Assembly (NCBI GenBank): GCA_020073285.1
Contig: JAIQFM010000014.1
Span: 1-40,238, forward strand
Source of the DNA: Terriglobia bacterium
GTDB taxonomy: Bacteria > Acidobacteriota > Terriglobia > Terriglobales > Acidobacteriaceae
Length of the DNA: 40,238 nt
Direction of reading: 5' to 3'
Shown: positions 9,841-17,468 of the stretch, piece by piece
How the letters are laid out: each line of letters starts with the position of its first letter
How positions within the stretch are numbered: position 1 is the first letter of the stretch
The notes under the pieces: generated by a model
Databases searched by the model: none
What the model saw: the letters and a program-made list of their open reading frames with translations, nothing else
What the model was told of the DNA's origin: nothing
Made by a program: the position numbers and the translations under genes

Positions 9841-10714
9841 CCCATCCGAGATCTTTGCCGACCAGCAACTCGGTCATGACGGTATGATGGGTGTTTTTCA
9901 TGGCGACTTGCTGAGTATCGAAGCCGTACTGCTTTGCAAGGCGCTCAATTTCCTTTGTGTTGTCATAGGTCATTAAGAAGTCGCCCTTAACCGATGAAGC
10001 AAGCTCGAATAACTTTTCGTGGTCTACGTCGGAATGCGCATAGAGGCGGCGCCCGGCGACGGTGTACGGCGGGTCAATAAGAAAAGCCGTTTCGCGTCGG
10101 TGGGCGCTGTATCGCAGGAATGCCATGCCGTTGCCCTGTATAAATGTGACTCTGTCGCGAAGTTCTCCGATGGCCTCAATCCGTTTTCGTAGGGTGGTGG
10201 GGTACCACCTCGATTTTATTCCTCTGCCGTTCTCGCCTTTTTTCATAAGGCTAGCACCACGTGCCATGATTCCACCGCGCTGGACTCTGTTACGAACGAT
10301 TGTCGCAAAGGCCCTGTCCAGTTCCGTTTCGGGTGGAGTACCCAGGAGAGCTCTTACAGACTGTGGTGTAAGGTCGAATGAAGTGATCTGGGCGGCTAAT
10401 TGCTTGGCATGACCGTTTAGAATCGTCTTCCAAACCGACGCTACATCCGCGTCGCGCTCAACAAGAGTCAAGTGCCCTGCGAGGCCCTCAAATAACACCG
10501 ATAATCCGACGGTTGCGCCGCCGGCGAAAGGCTCGGCAAATTCTGTTGGCAGTTTCGGGAGACTCCTCAGCCACTTCCTCACATGAGGCACCAGCCAAGT
10601 CTTGCCGCCGGGGTAACGGAATGGGCTCCGGTGCGGCACAGTTGAAACATTGATGACTCGGTCCGTTCGACACCTCCCGTGCTCAGCGCGGAACTCTCCG
10701 TCCGTATGTTCCAT
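9764..10714 (-). CDS. D12-class (Dam-like) DNA adenine-N6 methyltransferase
   Basis: The product is 316 residues from ATG 10714; GTG 10768 is an alternative start. The class is set by FRYPGGK near the N-terminus (cofactor motif X), FAEPFAGGATVGLSVLFEG (motif I) and LIDPPYTVAGRRLY, whose DPPY is the catalytic motif IV. A lysine-rich middle segment (SLMKKGENGRGIKSRW) is probably the target-recognition part. It is convergent with the NotI-like endonuclease and overlaps it by 77 bases at the 3' ends, so the two form a restriction-modification pair. The recognition sequence must therefore include an adenine. Confidence 0.9.
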   Translation of the reverse strand: MEHTDGEFRAEHGRCRTDRVINVSTVPHRSPFRYPGGKTWLVPHVRKWLRSLPKLPTEFAEPFAGGATVGLSVLFEGLAGHLTLVERDADVASVWKTILNGHAKQLAAQITSFDLTPQSVRALLGTPPETELDRAFATIVRNRVQRGGIMARGASLMKKGENGRGIKSRWYPTTLRKRIEAIGELRDRVTFIQGNGMAFLRYSAHRRETAFLIDPPYTVAGRRLYAHSDVDHEKLFELASSVKGDFLMTYDNTKEIERLAKQYGFDTQQVAMKNTHHTVMTELLVGKDLGWARVTDTSICPESSPQTSLALSRGLQ

Positions 10715-11051
10715 ACACACGGATTCGAAAAATCGCAACTGTGAATCGTTAGCAAAACAGGTCCTCACGGTGGATTGTCCCCCAACCGATAGCTTTGCAG
10801 CGAGATAGCGTTACCGCAACTTCTTGGAAGCAAAAATCTTAAGCCACCGCCCGTATTTGAACTGGTTTCGTAATGGTATGACTGCCTGACCATCGCGCTT
10901 CGTGGTTTTTGGTGTCTACGCATGCTTAAGCCCCGCTCGAACCTGCTAAAATCCCCTGTTTTCCCTTCATATTCCGGGCGGAACATTCTGGCACGACGGC
11001 GCGTATTCATCCCCAGGGGCAGTGTGACTAGGAGTTCCGCAGGAGTGCTGG
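10715..11051. other. Divergent intergenic region, methyltransferase to sigma operon
   Basis: About 340 bases lie between the methyltransferase start and the sigma factor start. Short open frames exist on both strands but none shows conserved features. A TAAAAT (10947-10952) could be the -10 box for the sigma operon, but no good -35 was seen. AGGAG at 11041-11045 is the sigma factor ribosome site. Confidence 0.4.
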
Positions 11052-11651
11052 TTGGACGACAATCAAGTCGTGGCGTCGCTGGTCCGTCGCTGCGCCGCCG
11101 GCGACGCGGTCGCGTGGGAGGAGATTGTCCAGCGCTTCAACCGCCGTATCTATAACATTTGCTATAGGTTTACGGGCTCGCAGCACGACGCCGAGGACCT
11201 CGCCCAGGAGGTCTTCATCAAGATTTACCGCACCCTGAAAAGCTACGACACGGATAAAGGGGCGTTCATGACCTGGGTGGCCACCCTGACCCGCAACCTC
11301 CTGGTGGACCATTTCCGCAAGAGCAAGCAGGACCGGGTAACCGACTCCATGGACGAGCCGATCACGGCGGAACAGGACTCCATCAGCATGGCCGAGCGGC
11401 TGGAGGACGTGGGGCCCTCCCCCGACGCCCGGCTGCAGGCCCGCGAGACCCAGGAAATGGTGCACAAAGCCTTGCAGAAGCTGTCCCCCGAGCTGCGCGA
11501 GGCGGTCATCCTGCGCGACCTGCAGGACATGGACTACCGCGAAATCGCCCTAGCCCTGAAGGTTCCGGAGGGAACGGTTAAATCCCGTATTAACAGGGGA
11601 CGAACGGAACTTGCACGGCTGCTTTCACGTACCTATAGGCAGGTGAGCTGA
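11052..11651 (+). CDS. ECF-type RNA polymerase sigma factor
   Basis: The product is 199 residues starting at TTG, six bases after AGGAG. Region 2 is VQRFNRRIYNICYRFTGSQHDAED followed by LAQEVFIKIYR; region 4 is LSPELREAVILRDLQDMDY and REIALALKVPEGTVKSRINRGR, a clear helix-turn-helix. It lacks regions 1 and 3, as expected for group 4 sigma factors (RpoE-like). It directs RNA polymerase to a specific regulon when its anti-sigma partner, encoded next with a TGATG overlap, is inactivated. The five genes from here to 14925 form one operon, probably under partial autoregulation. Confidence 0.94.
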   Translation: MDDNQVVASLVRRCAAGDAVAWEEIVQRFNRRIYNICYRFTGSQHDAEDLAQEVFIKIYRTLKSYDTDKGAFMTWVATLTRNLLVDHFRKSKQDRVTDSMDEPITAEQDSISMAERLEDVGPSPDARLQARETQEMVHKALQKLSPELREAVILRDLQDMDYREIALALKVPEGTVKSRINRGRTELARLLSRTYRQVS

Positions 11652-12379
11652 TGTCCGAGGAAAGCCAATCCGGAATGCAGTGCCTGGATTTCGACGCGCT
11701 CCTGAGCGAAGCGATCGACGGCACGTTGAGCGGCGCCGAGCTGGAGCAGTTCGAAGCCCATCGCAAGGCGTGTGCGAGCTGCGGGCCGATGTTCGCCGAA
11801 GCCCAGCACGGCATGAAATTGCTGCGCGGGCTGGCGGAGGTAGAGCCTCCGGCGAACTTCGTGCACAACGTCCTGACGGCGACCATCGGGCGCGCGGCAA
11901 CCACGGTGCAGGCGGCGCGTCCGCGGGAAAGTTGGTGGGAGAGGCTCCGCGGCGGCATTCGGCCGGCGCTCGGCCCGGTGTTGCAGCCCAAGTTCGCCAT
12001 GTCGTTCGCCATGGCGTTCTTCTCGATTTCGCTGGTGCTCAATTTGGCCGGAGTCAAGGTTGCGAACCTGCGTCACCTCGACCTGAGCCCCAACGCCATC
12101 ATGCGCGGCGCCTACGAAGCGCAGGCCCGGGTGGTGAAGTACTACGAAAACATCCGCTTTGTGTACGAGATCGAATCGCGGGTGCAGGAGTTGAAGCGCG
12201 CGACCACGCCGGAGGAGAGCGGTCCGCCGGCGGAGAAAGAGAAAGACCGCAAAGACCGCAGCGATAAACCTGATCGCAAATATCAGAACTACAGCCGGGA
12301 GCGGGAGGCCGTCACCATGGCGCGATTATTCGATTCCCCTCCGCTGGCCGACCAGGTTTTCGCCAGGAGAAATTCATGA
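11651..12379 (+). CDS. Zinc-finger anti-sigma factor, membrane anchored
   Basis: The product is 242 residues, and its ATG overlaps the sigma stop by one base. The N-terminal zinc-binding anti-sigma motif is visible as H37-x3-C41-x2-C44 (AHRKACASC) with Cys11 upstream. A hydrophobic segment near residues 117-137 (MSFAMAFFSISLVLNLAGVKV region) is a single transmembrane helix, placing the N-terminus in the cytoplasm and the C-terminal part in the periplasm as a sensor. The C-terminal region contains a charged low-complexity stretch (EKEKDRKDRSDKPDRK). It should hold the sigma factor at the membrane until envelope stress. Confidence 0.88.
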   Translation: MSEESQSGMQCLDFDALLSEAIDGTLSGAELEQFEAHRKACASCGPMFAEAQHGMKLLRGLAEVEPPANFVHNVLTATIGRAATTVQAARPRESWWERLRGGIRPALGPVLQPKFAMSFAMAFFSISLVLNLAGVKVANLRHLDLSPNAIMRGAYEAQARVVKYYENIRFVYEIESRVQELKRATTPEESGPPAEKEKDRKDRSDKPDRKYQNYSREREAVTMARLFDSPPLADQVFARRNS

Positions 12380-13074
12380 ACTGCACCGTCCATCCCGACG
12401 TCGCCGCCACCTCGTATTGCCGCACCTGCGGCAAGCCGATGTGCGAGAAATGCTCGCACTCGGTGCGCGGCGTCGTCTACTGTGAAGATTGCATCGCCAC
12501 CCGGCTGCACGACACCATGCCGGCGGCGCCCGCCAGCGGGTTCGTACCGGGGACGCAGGTTGCGCCGGTGGTCGTGACCAGCGGCCCCAGCCCGGGGCTG
12601 GCCGGCGTGCTTGCCGGGTTCTTTCCTTTCGGCGTGGGCGCGGTTTACAACGGCCAGTACGCCAAGGGCCTGGCGCACATGCTGATCTTTGTCGCGCTGA
12701 TCTTTGGGGTGTCGCAGGCGGACGCAAACGGCGGCGCGTTGGGGCCGGTCTTCGGACTTGGGATCGCCTTTTTCTACATTTACCAGATTATTGACGCGGT
12801 CCGCTCCGCGCATGCCATCCGCGCGGGCCAGCCGGCGCCCGACCCGTTCGGGCTAGCCAAGGCCTTTGGCAGCGGCGAACGCGTGGACTTCAACCGCATT
12901 CCCGTCGGAGCGCTGGTGCTCATCGGCCTGGGCGTTCTGTTTCTGCTGAACACCATGGGGCTGTTCCATACCTACTGGATCCACCGGCTGTGGCCGTTGA
13001 TCCTGATCGCCATCGGAGTGTGGCTGTTCGTGAAGCGGTTCACGCCGCCGGGTGGCGTGTCGAGGGAAATGTAG
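12376..13074 (+). CDS. B-box zinc finger membrane protein with DUF5668-like tail
   Basis: The product is 232 residues and overlaps the anti-sigma gene by ATGA. The N-terminus is a B-box-type zinc finger: Cys3, His6, Cys15, Cys18, Cys23, Cys26, His28, Cys36, Cys39. After a proline-rich linker come two or three membrane segments (LAGVLAGFFPFGVGAVYNGQ, HMLIFVALIFGVSQ, GLGIAFFYIYQI). A final pair of helices (VGALVLIGLGVLFLLNTMGL, then WPLILIAIGVWLF) is the module also present in the next two genes. Function unknown; it is probably an envelope-stress or membrane-organising component of the sigma regulon. Confidence 0.85.
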   Translation: MNCTVHPDVAATSYCRTCGKPMCEKCSHSVRGVVYCEDCIATRLHDTMPAAPASGFVPGTQVAPVVVTSGPSPGLAGVLAGFFPFGVGAVYNGQYAKGLAHMLIFVALIFGVSQADANGGALGPVFGLGIAFFYIYQIIDAVRSAHAIRAGQPAPDPFGLAKAFGSGERVDFNRIPVGALVLIGLGVLFLLNTMGLFHTYWIHRLWPLILIAIGVWLFVKRFTPPGGVSREM

Positions 13075-13085
13075 GGAGGCGAGCC

Positions 13086-13379
13086 ATGGATCACTATCAG
13101 CCCAACCGAAGTTGCTACTGCATGCGTTGCCGGAGCCGCGGCCTGATGGGACCGGCGGTGCTGATCACCCTGGGCGTGCTGTTCCTGCTGAGCGAGTTTG
13201 GGGTGGCGCATTTCGAGCGCACCTGGCCCATCCTGCTGATCGTCATCGGCCTGGTGAAGGTACTGGCCGGAAATCTGGACACCACGGGACACGTTGACTA
13301 CATCGCGCCGGCGCCGCCTCCCGGAACTCCGCCGGCGCCCCCACAAAATCCTGAAACGCGGCAGGTGGACCATGTCTAG
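13086..13379 (+). CDS. Small DUF5668-like membrane protein
   Basis: The product is 97 residues from ATG 13086, which follows GGAGG; a longer frame upstream lacks a ribosome site. The N-terminus has a small cysteine cluster (CYCMRC, Cys10, Cys12, Cys15). The body is the two-helix module MGPAVLITLGVLFLLSEFGV then WPILLIVIGLVKVLAG, followed by a proline-rich tail (PAPPPGTPPAPPQNP). It overlaps the next gene by 8 bases. It looks like a trimmed copy of the module at the end of the preceding gene. Confidence 0.8.
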   Translation: MDHYQPNRSCYCMRCRSRGLMGPAVLITLGVLFLLSEFGVAHFERTWPILLIVIGLVKVLAGNLDTTGHVDYIAPAPPPGTPPAPPQNPETRQVDHV

Positions 13380-14925
13380 CCCCGCACCGCAGATGCACTA
13401 TCATCGCCGCCGCTCGCTGGCCGGGCCGTTCGTACTGATCACCATCGGCGTGATCTTCCTGCTCGGCAACATGCGCATGATCTCCTGGCCGTCGCTGCGG
13501 CATTACTTCGCGCTCTACTGGCCGGTGCTGCTTATCCTGTGGGGCGCCGTGAAGCTGGTGGAGCACTGGCGCGACAACCGCGACGGAGTGCCCTCGCGGG
13601 GCATCGGCGCCGGCGGCGTGGTGCTGATTATCTTCCTCGTCCTCTTCGGCATGGGCTTTACCGCCAGCGATCGCTTCAATTGGGGCGCACTGCGCAACGA
13701 AGCCGATCTGGACGGCGACTTTGGCGGCCTGTTCGGGAATTCCTATACCTACAGCGCGACCCTGGAGCAGCCCTTTGCCGCCGGCACCGACCTGCGCGTG
13801 GTGTCCGATCGCGGCGACGTCGTGGTAAGCAACTGGACCGAACCGAAAATCAAGGTGGTAGTGCACAAGAAGGTGGTCGCCGATAACGAAGAGCAGGCGA
13901 AGAAAGTCGACAGCCAGACGCAGCCGAATGTCAACACCGCGGGCACGGTAATGACCCTGAATGCCAACACGGGTGGCGCCAGCAACCATTCCGTCGCCAG
14001 CGACCTGGAGATTTATCTGCCGCCGAAGGCGAACGTGGAGATCTCCACCCGGCGCGGCGATATCCGCTTGGCCGCGCGCCAGGGAAACGTCACCACCAAC
14101 TCGCATGGCGACGTGACCGTCTCCGACAACGCGGGCAACGTGAATATCAGCCTGCGGCGTGGCAACGTGCGCGCTTCCAACATCAAAGGGGACGTCACGG
14201 TGGACGGCCGCGTGGATGACACTACCATCGGCGACGTCGCCGGCCAGGTGCGGCTGAGCGGCGATTTCTTCGGGCAGATGAATTTGTCGAAAGTCAGCAA
14301 CGGCGTCAGTTTCCATTCCTCGCGCACCGACATGCAACTGGCGAAGCTGGAGGGTGAGCTGGTGATGGAGTCGGGCGACCTGCGCGCCAACGCGATTGTC
14401 GGCCCCATGCACCTGGCCACGCGCGCCAAGGACATCCACCTCGAAAACGTCTCCGGCAGCCTGAAGGTGGACAACACCAACGGCGTGGTCGAGGTGCGCG
14501 CCGGCAAAAACCTTGGCGACCTGGAGATCAACAACCAGCGCAACACACTGCAGGTGATGCTTCCCAAGAACGGCCCCTTCCAACTTGACGCGCACACCAC
14601 GCGCGGCGATATCACCAGCGAATTTCCCTCCATCCAGGTCAAGAGCGAACGCAACTCGCAGTACGCCAGCGGAAGCGTCGGCAGCGGCGGGCCGCAGGTG
14701 AGGCTGACGAATGATCGTGGCGACGTGCAGATACGGCAGTCGTCGGGCGCGTTGCTGCTTCCTCCATCGCCGCCGTCGCCTGCGACTCCGCCCACGCCCA
14801 AGTCGCCCAAGTCGTCCCGCGCAGTTGAGAATGATCGCGGTTTGGTCCTCCACAAAGGAGAGGTGGTGGTCTACCGCGGCGGCGCCAATCGGGAGAAGCG
14901 CAGTTACGAGCCGGGCACGCTGTAG
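13372..14925 (+). CDS. DUF5668/DUF4097 membrane-anchored beta-repeat protein
   Basis: The product is 517 residues from ATG 13372 after an AGGTGG ribosome site. The N-terminus repeats the module AGPFVLITIGVIFLLGNM, then YWPVLLILWGAVKLV, and adds a third membrane helix (GVVLIIFLVLFGMGF). From about residue 120 the sequence is a DUF4097-type beta-solenoid with recurring strands such as STRRGDIRLAARQGNVTT and ISLRRGNVRASNIKGDVTV. This part should lie outside the cytoplasmic membrane. A proline/serine-rich linker precedes the C-terminus. As the last gene of the sigma operon it may be the envelope-facing effector. Confidence 0.88.
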   Translation: MSSPAPQMHYHRRRSLAGPFVLITIGVIFLLGNMRMISWPSLRHYFALYWPVLLILWGAVKLVEHWRDNRDGVPSRGIGAGGVVLIIFLVLFGMGFTASDRFNWGALRNEADLDGDFGGLFGNSYTYSATLEQPFAAGTDLRVVSDRGDVVVSNWTEPKIKVVVHKKVVADNEEQAKKVDSQTQPNVNTAGTVMTLNANTGGASNHSVASDLEIYLPPKANVEISTRRGDIRLAARQGNVTTNSHGDVTVSDNAGNVNISLRRGNVRASNIKGDVTVDGRVDDTTIGDVAGQVRLSGDFFGQMNLSKVSNGVSFHSSRTDMQLAKLEGELVMESGDLRANAIVGPMHLATRAKDIHLENVSGSLKVDNTNGVVEVRAGKNLGDLEINNQRNTLQVMLPKNGPFQLDAHTTRGDITSEFPSIQVKSERNSQYASGSVGSGGPQVRLTNDRGDVQIRQSSGALLLPPSPPSPATPPTPKSPKSSRAVENDRGLVLHKGEVVVYRGGANREKRSYEPGTL

Positions 14926-14931
14926 AAGCAA

Positions 14932-15029
14932 TTGGCCGCTGATCAACGCTGATGACGCAGATTGCGGCAGGTGAACTGGTCCCACCCGTTTTTATTTAGC
15001 AGCGTGCATCCGCGTTAATCCGCGGCCAA
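14932..15029. repeat. Inverted repeat pair between convergent genes
   Basis: The left arm (from 14932, about 28 bases) and right arm (15002-15029) are reverse complements with about 25 matches, both starting TTGGCCGC when read outward-in. Inside each arm the word GCTGATNAAC/GCGGATTAAC recurs with a 9-10 bp period. It starts 6 bases after the DUF4097 stop and ends 11 bases before the hemerythrin stop, so it may serve both genes as a 3' structure. Confidence 0.85.
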
Positions 15030-15040
15030 GTTTGTTCCAG

Positions 15041-15568
15041 TTATGTCGTCGGTCTCAGCGCGCAACTCGCGCCCGGCATTCCGCTGTGTAGGAAATAAGA
15101 ATCAAGTTCCGCGCCCACGCGCGTCAATTCCTCCGCCGAGAAAAATTCCTGCACGCCCTCGAACAAGCGTCGCTCCTCCTTGCGGACGTGGGCGGCGAGG
15201 CTGGCGGCAAAGAGCTGAAGTTCGGGCACGGTGAGGCGTCCCGCGGCAGCGCCTGCGGCGTACTGGCGCAGGGACAGGTGCTCGACGCGGAGTTCATCCA
15301 CCAGGTCACGCAGCGACGGGGCGCGCTCGGCAAATGGGAACAGCACCTTCTCTTCGGCCTCGAAATGGTAGTGAATTTCGCTTTCGAACAGGCGCGCGAT
15401 CTCCTGTTGCCAGTGCTGCGCGGGGTTCTCGGCGCGCGCCGATGTTGCGCGTGCTGGGGTGGTGGGATCGGGTTTCTCCGACCGCAGCCCGCGCTCGATC
15501 TGCACGCACAGCGCAAGCGCGTGCTGGTGTTGGTGGGAAAGCGGGATGAGATTGCGGTCGCGCAGCAT
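15041..15568 (-). CDS. Hemerythrin HHE domain protein
   Basis: The product is 175 residues from ATG 15568. The four-helix iron-binding pattern is visible: LIPLSHQHQHALAL in helix 1, IHYHFEAEEKVLFPF in helix 2, LRVEHLSLRQY in helix 3 and AAHVRKEERRLFE in helix 4, supplying His and Glu ligands for a di-iron centre. Such proteins bind oxygen or nitric oxide, or help iron-sulfur repair. It is a single cytoplasmic domain and no partner gene is adjacent on its strand. A longer start 48 bases upstream is possible, but the extension is not helical and contains no motif. Confidence 0.88.
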   Translation of the reverse strand: MLRDRNLIPLSHQHQHALALCVQIERGLRSEKPDPTTPARATSARAENPAQHWQQEIARLFESEIHYHFEAEEKVLFPFAERAPSLRDLVDELRVEHLSLRQYAAGAAAGRLTVPELQLFAASLAAHVRKEERRLFEGVQEFFSAEELTRVGAELDSYFLHSGMPGASCALRPTT

Positions 15569-15629
15569 GTGTCTATTATGCCTGTGCGGTCCCTGCGGGA
15601 CTCCGGGATTTCTCATGCGAGGCGTACTC

Positions 15630-15643
15630 GGCGCTGAAGCGCC
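15630..15643. repeat. Small GC-rich hairpin
   Basis: GGCGCT and AGCGCC pair across two bases. It sits between the hemerythrin start and the heptamer array at 15687, in a spacer without genes. Confidence 0.5.
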
Positions 15644-15686
15644 GGGCTACTTTCATTCGCCCTGCGGGCTGAGGTCGAACGCGTAA

Positions 15687-15742
15687 AGCCTGATACCTGG
15701 AACCTGAAGCCTGGAGCCTAAAGCCTGACGCCTGAAGCCTGC
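15687..15742. repeat. Heptamer array, eight units of AGCCTGA
   Basis: Eight consecutive 7-bp units related to AGCCTGA form the longest array in the window. No inverted partner arm was seen. It lies between the divergent hemerythrin gene and the small coupled gene at 15853 and is not next to a stop codon. Confidence 0.92.
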
Positions 15743-15852
15743 TTTACTAAACCGCCCCGCGCAGCAGAGAATGGTCGGTTGCCTGAACGCCCCCGGTGCC
15801 GTCTGCCGCGGGCTTGCCATCATCAATCCAGCCCAGAAAGAGGACGCCACTT

Positions 15853-16041
15853 ATGCCCGCAACCGGTGAACTGATCCGGATGATGAACTACGTGGACGAC
15901 ATTACCGCTACCTTGCGCCGCGTCATCGCCAACGTCCCGTACATGACCGAGGAAGAAAAGAAGCGCCTCGCCGAATACATGCGCAAGGCCGACCCCAGCT
16001 TCGATGGCCTCATGCAGCGGCTGGAGAAGGAGTCCAAGTAA
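15853..16041 (+). CDS. Small helical protein coupled to hydroxyacyl-CoA dehydrogenase
   Basis: The product is 62 residues from ATG 15853. It is charged and mostly helical (IRMMNYVDDITATLRRVI, then MTEEEKKRLAEYMRKADP), with no membrane segment. Its TAA stop overlaps the next ATG by one base (TAATG), so the two are translationally coupled. No family was recognised. The tight coupling suggests a small partner or stability factor for the dehydrogenase, which is an inference. Confidence 0.75.
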   Translation: MPATGELIRMMNYVDDITATLRRVIANVPYMTEEEKKRLAEYMRKADPSFDGLMQRLEKESK

Positions 16042-16931
16042 TGGAGGTCCGCACGGTCGCGGTGATCGGCGCCGGGATCATGGGACGGGGCATCGCGCAC
16101 GCCGCCGCGCTCGGCGGATATCGCACCATTCTCGAGGACATCCTGCCCAGCTCGCTGCGGCGCGCCGGCGACGAGATTCGCGCCAACCTGGACAAGGCGG
16201 TCGAACTCGGCAAGGTCACCGCCGAGGAAGCCACGGGTGCGATGGGCCGCATCGAGTACGCCGGCGCGGTAGATGAAGCGGCGCGCGCCGCCGACCTGGT
16301 GATCGAGGCCGTGCCCGAGGAGATGGAGTCGAAGATCGAGATCTTCACCCTGCTCGACAAAATCTGCCGCCCGGAAACCATTCTCGCCTCCAACACCTCT
16401 TCGCTCAGCATCACCGAAATCGCTTCCGTTACCTACCGGCCGAAAAAGTGCGTCGGCATGCACTTCTTCAACCCGGTGCACAAGATGAAGCTGCTGGAGA
16501 TTGTGCGCGCGTTGGAGACCAGTGACGACACGCTCAGCACCGCGGCCGAGGTCGGACGGCGCATGAAAAAAGAAGTGGTGGTGATCAAGGAGTCGCCGGG
16601 ATTCATCACCAGCCGCATCAACGCCATGATCGGCAACGAGGCGTTCTGCATGTTGCAGGAAGGCATCGCCAGCGCCGAGGACATCGATAAAGCGGTCAAG
16701 CTCGGGCTCAACCACCCCATGGGACCGTTCGAACTGGTGGACCTGGTGGGTCTGGACACCCGCCTGTACATCCTCGAGAACCTGCACAAGACGCTCGGCG
16801 AAAAATACCGGCCGGCGCCGCTGTTGGTGCAGTACGTAAAAGCTGGGCGCCTTGGGCGCAAGGCCGGACGCGGGGTTTTCACGTATTCCGAGCAGACGCC
16901 GAGGCCGGAAGCGGCCACGGAAACGAAGTAG
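16041..16931 (+). CDS. 3-hydroxybutyryl-CoA / 3-hydroxyacyl-CoA dehydrogenase
   Basis: The product is 296 residues, the normal length for the single-function enzyme that oxidises (S)-3-hydroxyacyl-CoA to 3-oxoacyl-CoA with NAD+. The N-terminal Rossmann fold shows VIGAGIMGRGIAHAAALGG, then DLVIEAVPEEMESK, ASNTSSLSI and GMHFFNPVHKMKLLEIV; the His and Asn in the active site follow from these motifs. The C-terminal domain has SPGFITSRINAM and GLNHPMGPFELVDLVG, typical of Hbd/PaaH. The neighbours do not form a complete beta-oxidation operon. Confidence 0.95.
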   Translation: MEVRTVAVIGAGIMGRGIAHAAALGGYRTILEDILPSSLRRAGDEIRANLDKAVELGKVTAEEATGAMGRIEYAGAVDEAARAADLVIEAVPEEMESKIEIFTLLDKICRPETILASNTSSLSITEIASVTYRPKKCVGMHFFNPVHKMKLLEIVRALETSDDTLSTAAEVGRRMKKEVVVIKESPGFITSRINAMIGNEAFCMLQEGIASAEDIDKAVKLGLNHPMGPFELVDLVGLDTRLYILENLHKTLGEKYRPAPLLVQYVKAGRLGRKAGRGVFTYSEQTPRPEAATETK

Positions 16932-16951
16932 GACGGCCGAGAGAACACGCA

Positions 16952-17446
16952 ATGGGTTTTCATTGGAAAAAGCTCTGGATCATTGGGCCCATATTGTTTT
17001 GCACGTTCTCCCTGCTGTTTATGCTCAGGTTTGCTGCATTCGAGGGGCTGGGTATCATCGGAACGCTCATGGACTCCCCGACTGGGGATGTGCATGAGTA
17101 CCACATTGAGAAGATGATGACTTGGGAGTGCCTTCCCGAACTGACGGCCCTCCAACAGAAGACTGGAGATGTGGTGCCAGGCGGGCAAGCGGTGCGGTTT
17201 CGTTTCGTCGAAGACCCTCATTACGAGGTTGTTCAATTTGGGCTAGGGCTGTGCGATCGGCTAAAGGGTGCTTCCAAGCCGGCGGTTTCGGTTGACTTTA
17301 AAGCATGGGGCAGTTCGAAACACGGCCTGATTGGGTTCAATTGCGAATCCGTGAATGGTCAGCCGATCATAAACGCGGGTGGGATGGGTTCATCAGGGTC
17401 GACCGATGCAATCGGCCCGCATCCTCTCAGCAAGCCGTTCAAGTGA
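16952..17446 (+). CDS. Membrane-anchored hypothetical protein
   Basis: The product is 164 residues. Residues 8-28 (LWIIGPILFCTFSLLFMLRF) are a signal anchor. The exported part contains three cysteines (WECLP, LGLCDR, FNCES) and strand-rich sequence such as AVRFRFVEDPHYEVVQFGLG. It ends with a Gly/Ser-rich segment (GGMGSSGSTD). No family was recognised. It starts 21 bases after the dehydrogenase stop on the same strand and may be co-transcribed with it; it faces the decarboxylase gene. Confidence 0.65.
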   Translation: MGFHWKKLWIIGPILFCTFSLLFMLRFAAFEGLGIIGTLMDSPTGDVHEYHIEKMMTWECLPELTALQQKTGDVVPGGQAVRFRFVEDPHYEVVQFGLGLCDRLKGASKPAVSVDFKAWGSSKHGLIGFNCESVNGQPIINAGGMGSSGSTDAIGPHPLSKPFK

Positions 17447-17454
17447 GGATCTCC

Positions 17455-17468
17455 AACGACTAACGACT
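17455..17468. repeat. Heptamer AACGACT twice, overlapping the decarboxylase stop
   Basis: Two perfect units of AACGACT lie between the convergent hypothetical and decarboxylase genes. The decarboxylase stop codon (17460-17462) is inside the second unit boundary. Two units could occur by chance, but the position matches the other arrays. Confidence 0.5.

Noticed and set aside
10765..11010. Small minus-strand frame upstream of the methyltransferase
   Set aside because: No ribosome site, no motif, and unusual composition; treated as intergenic.
13243..14985. 580-codon open frame opposite the DUF4097 gene
   Set aside because: Antisense shadow; the plus-strand frame has overlaps with its operon neighbours, signal-like helices and the DUF4097 pattern.
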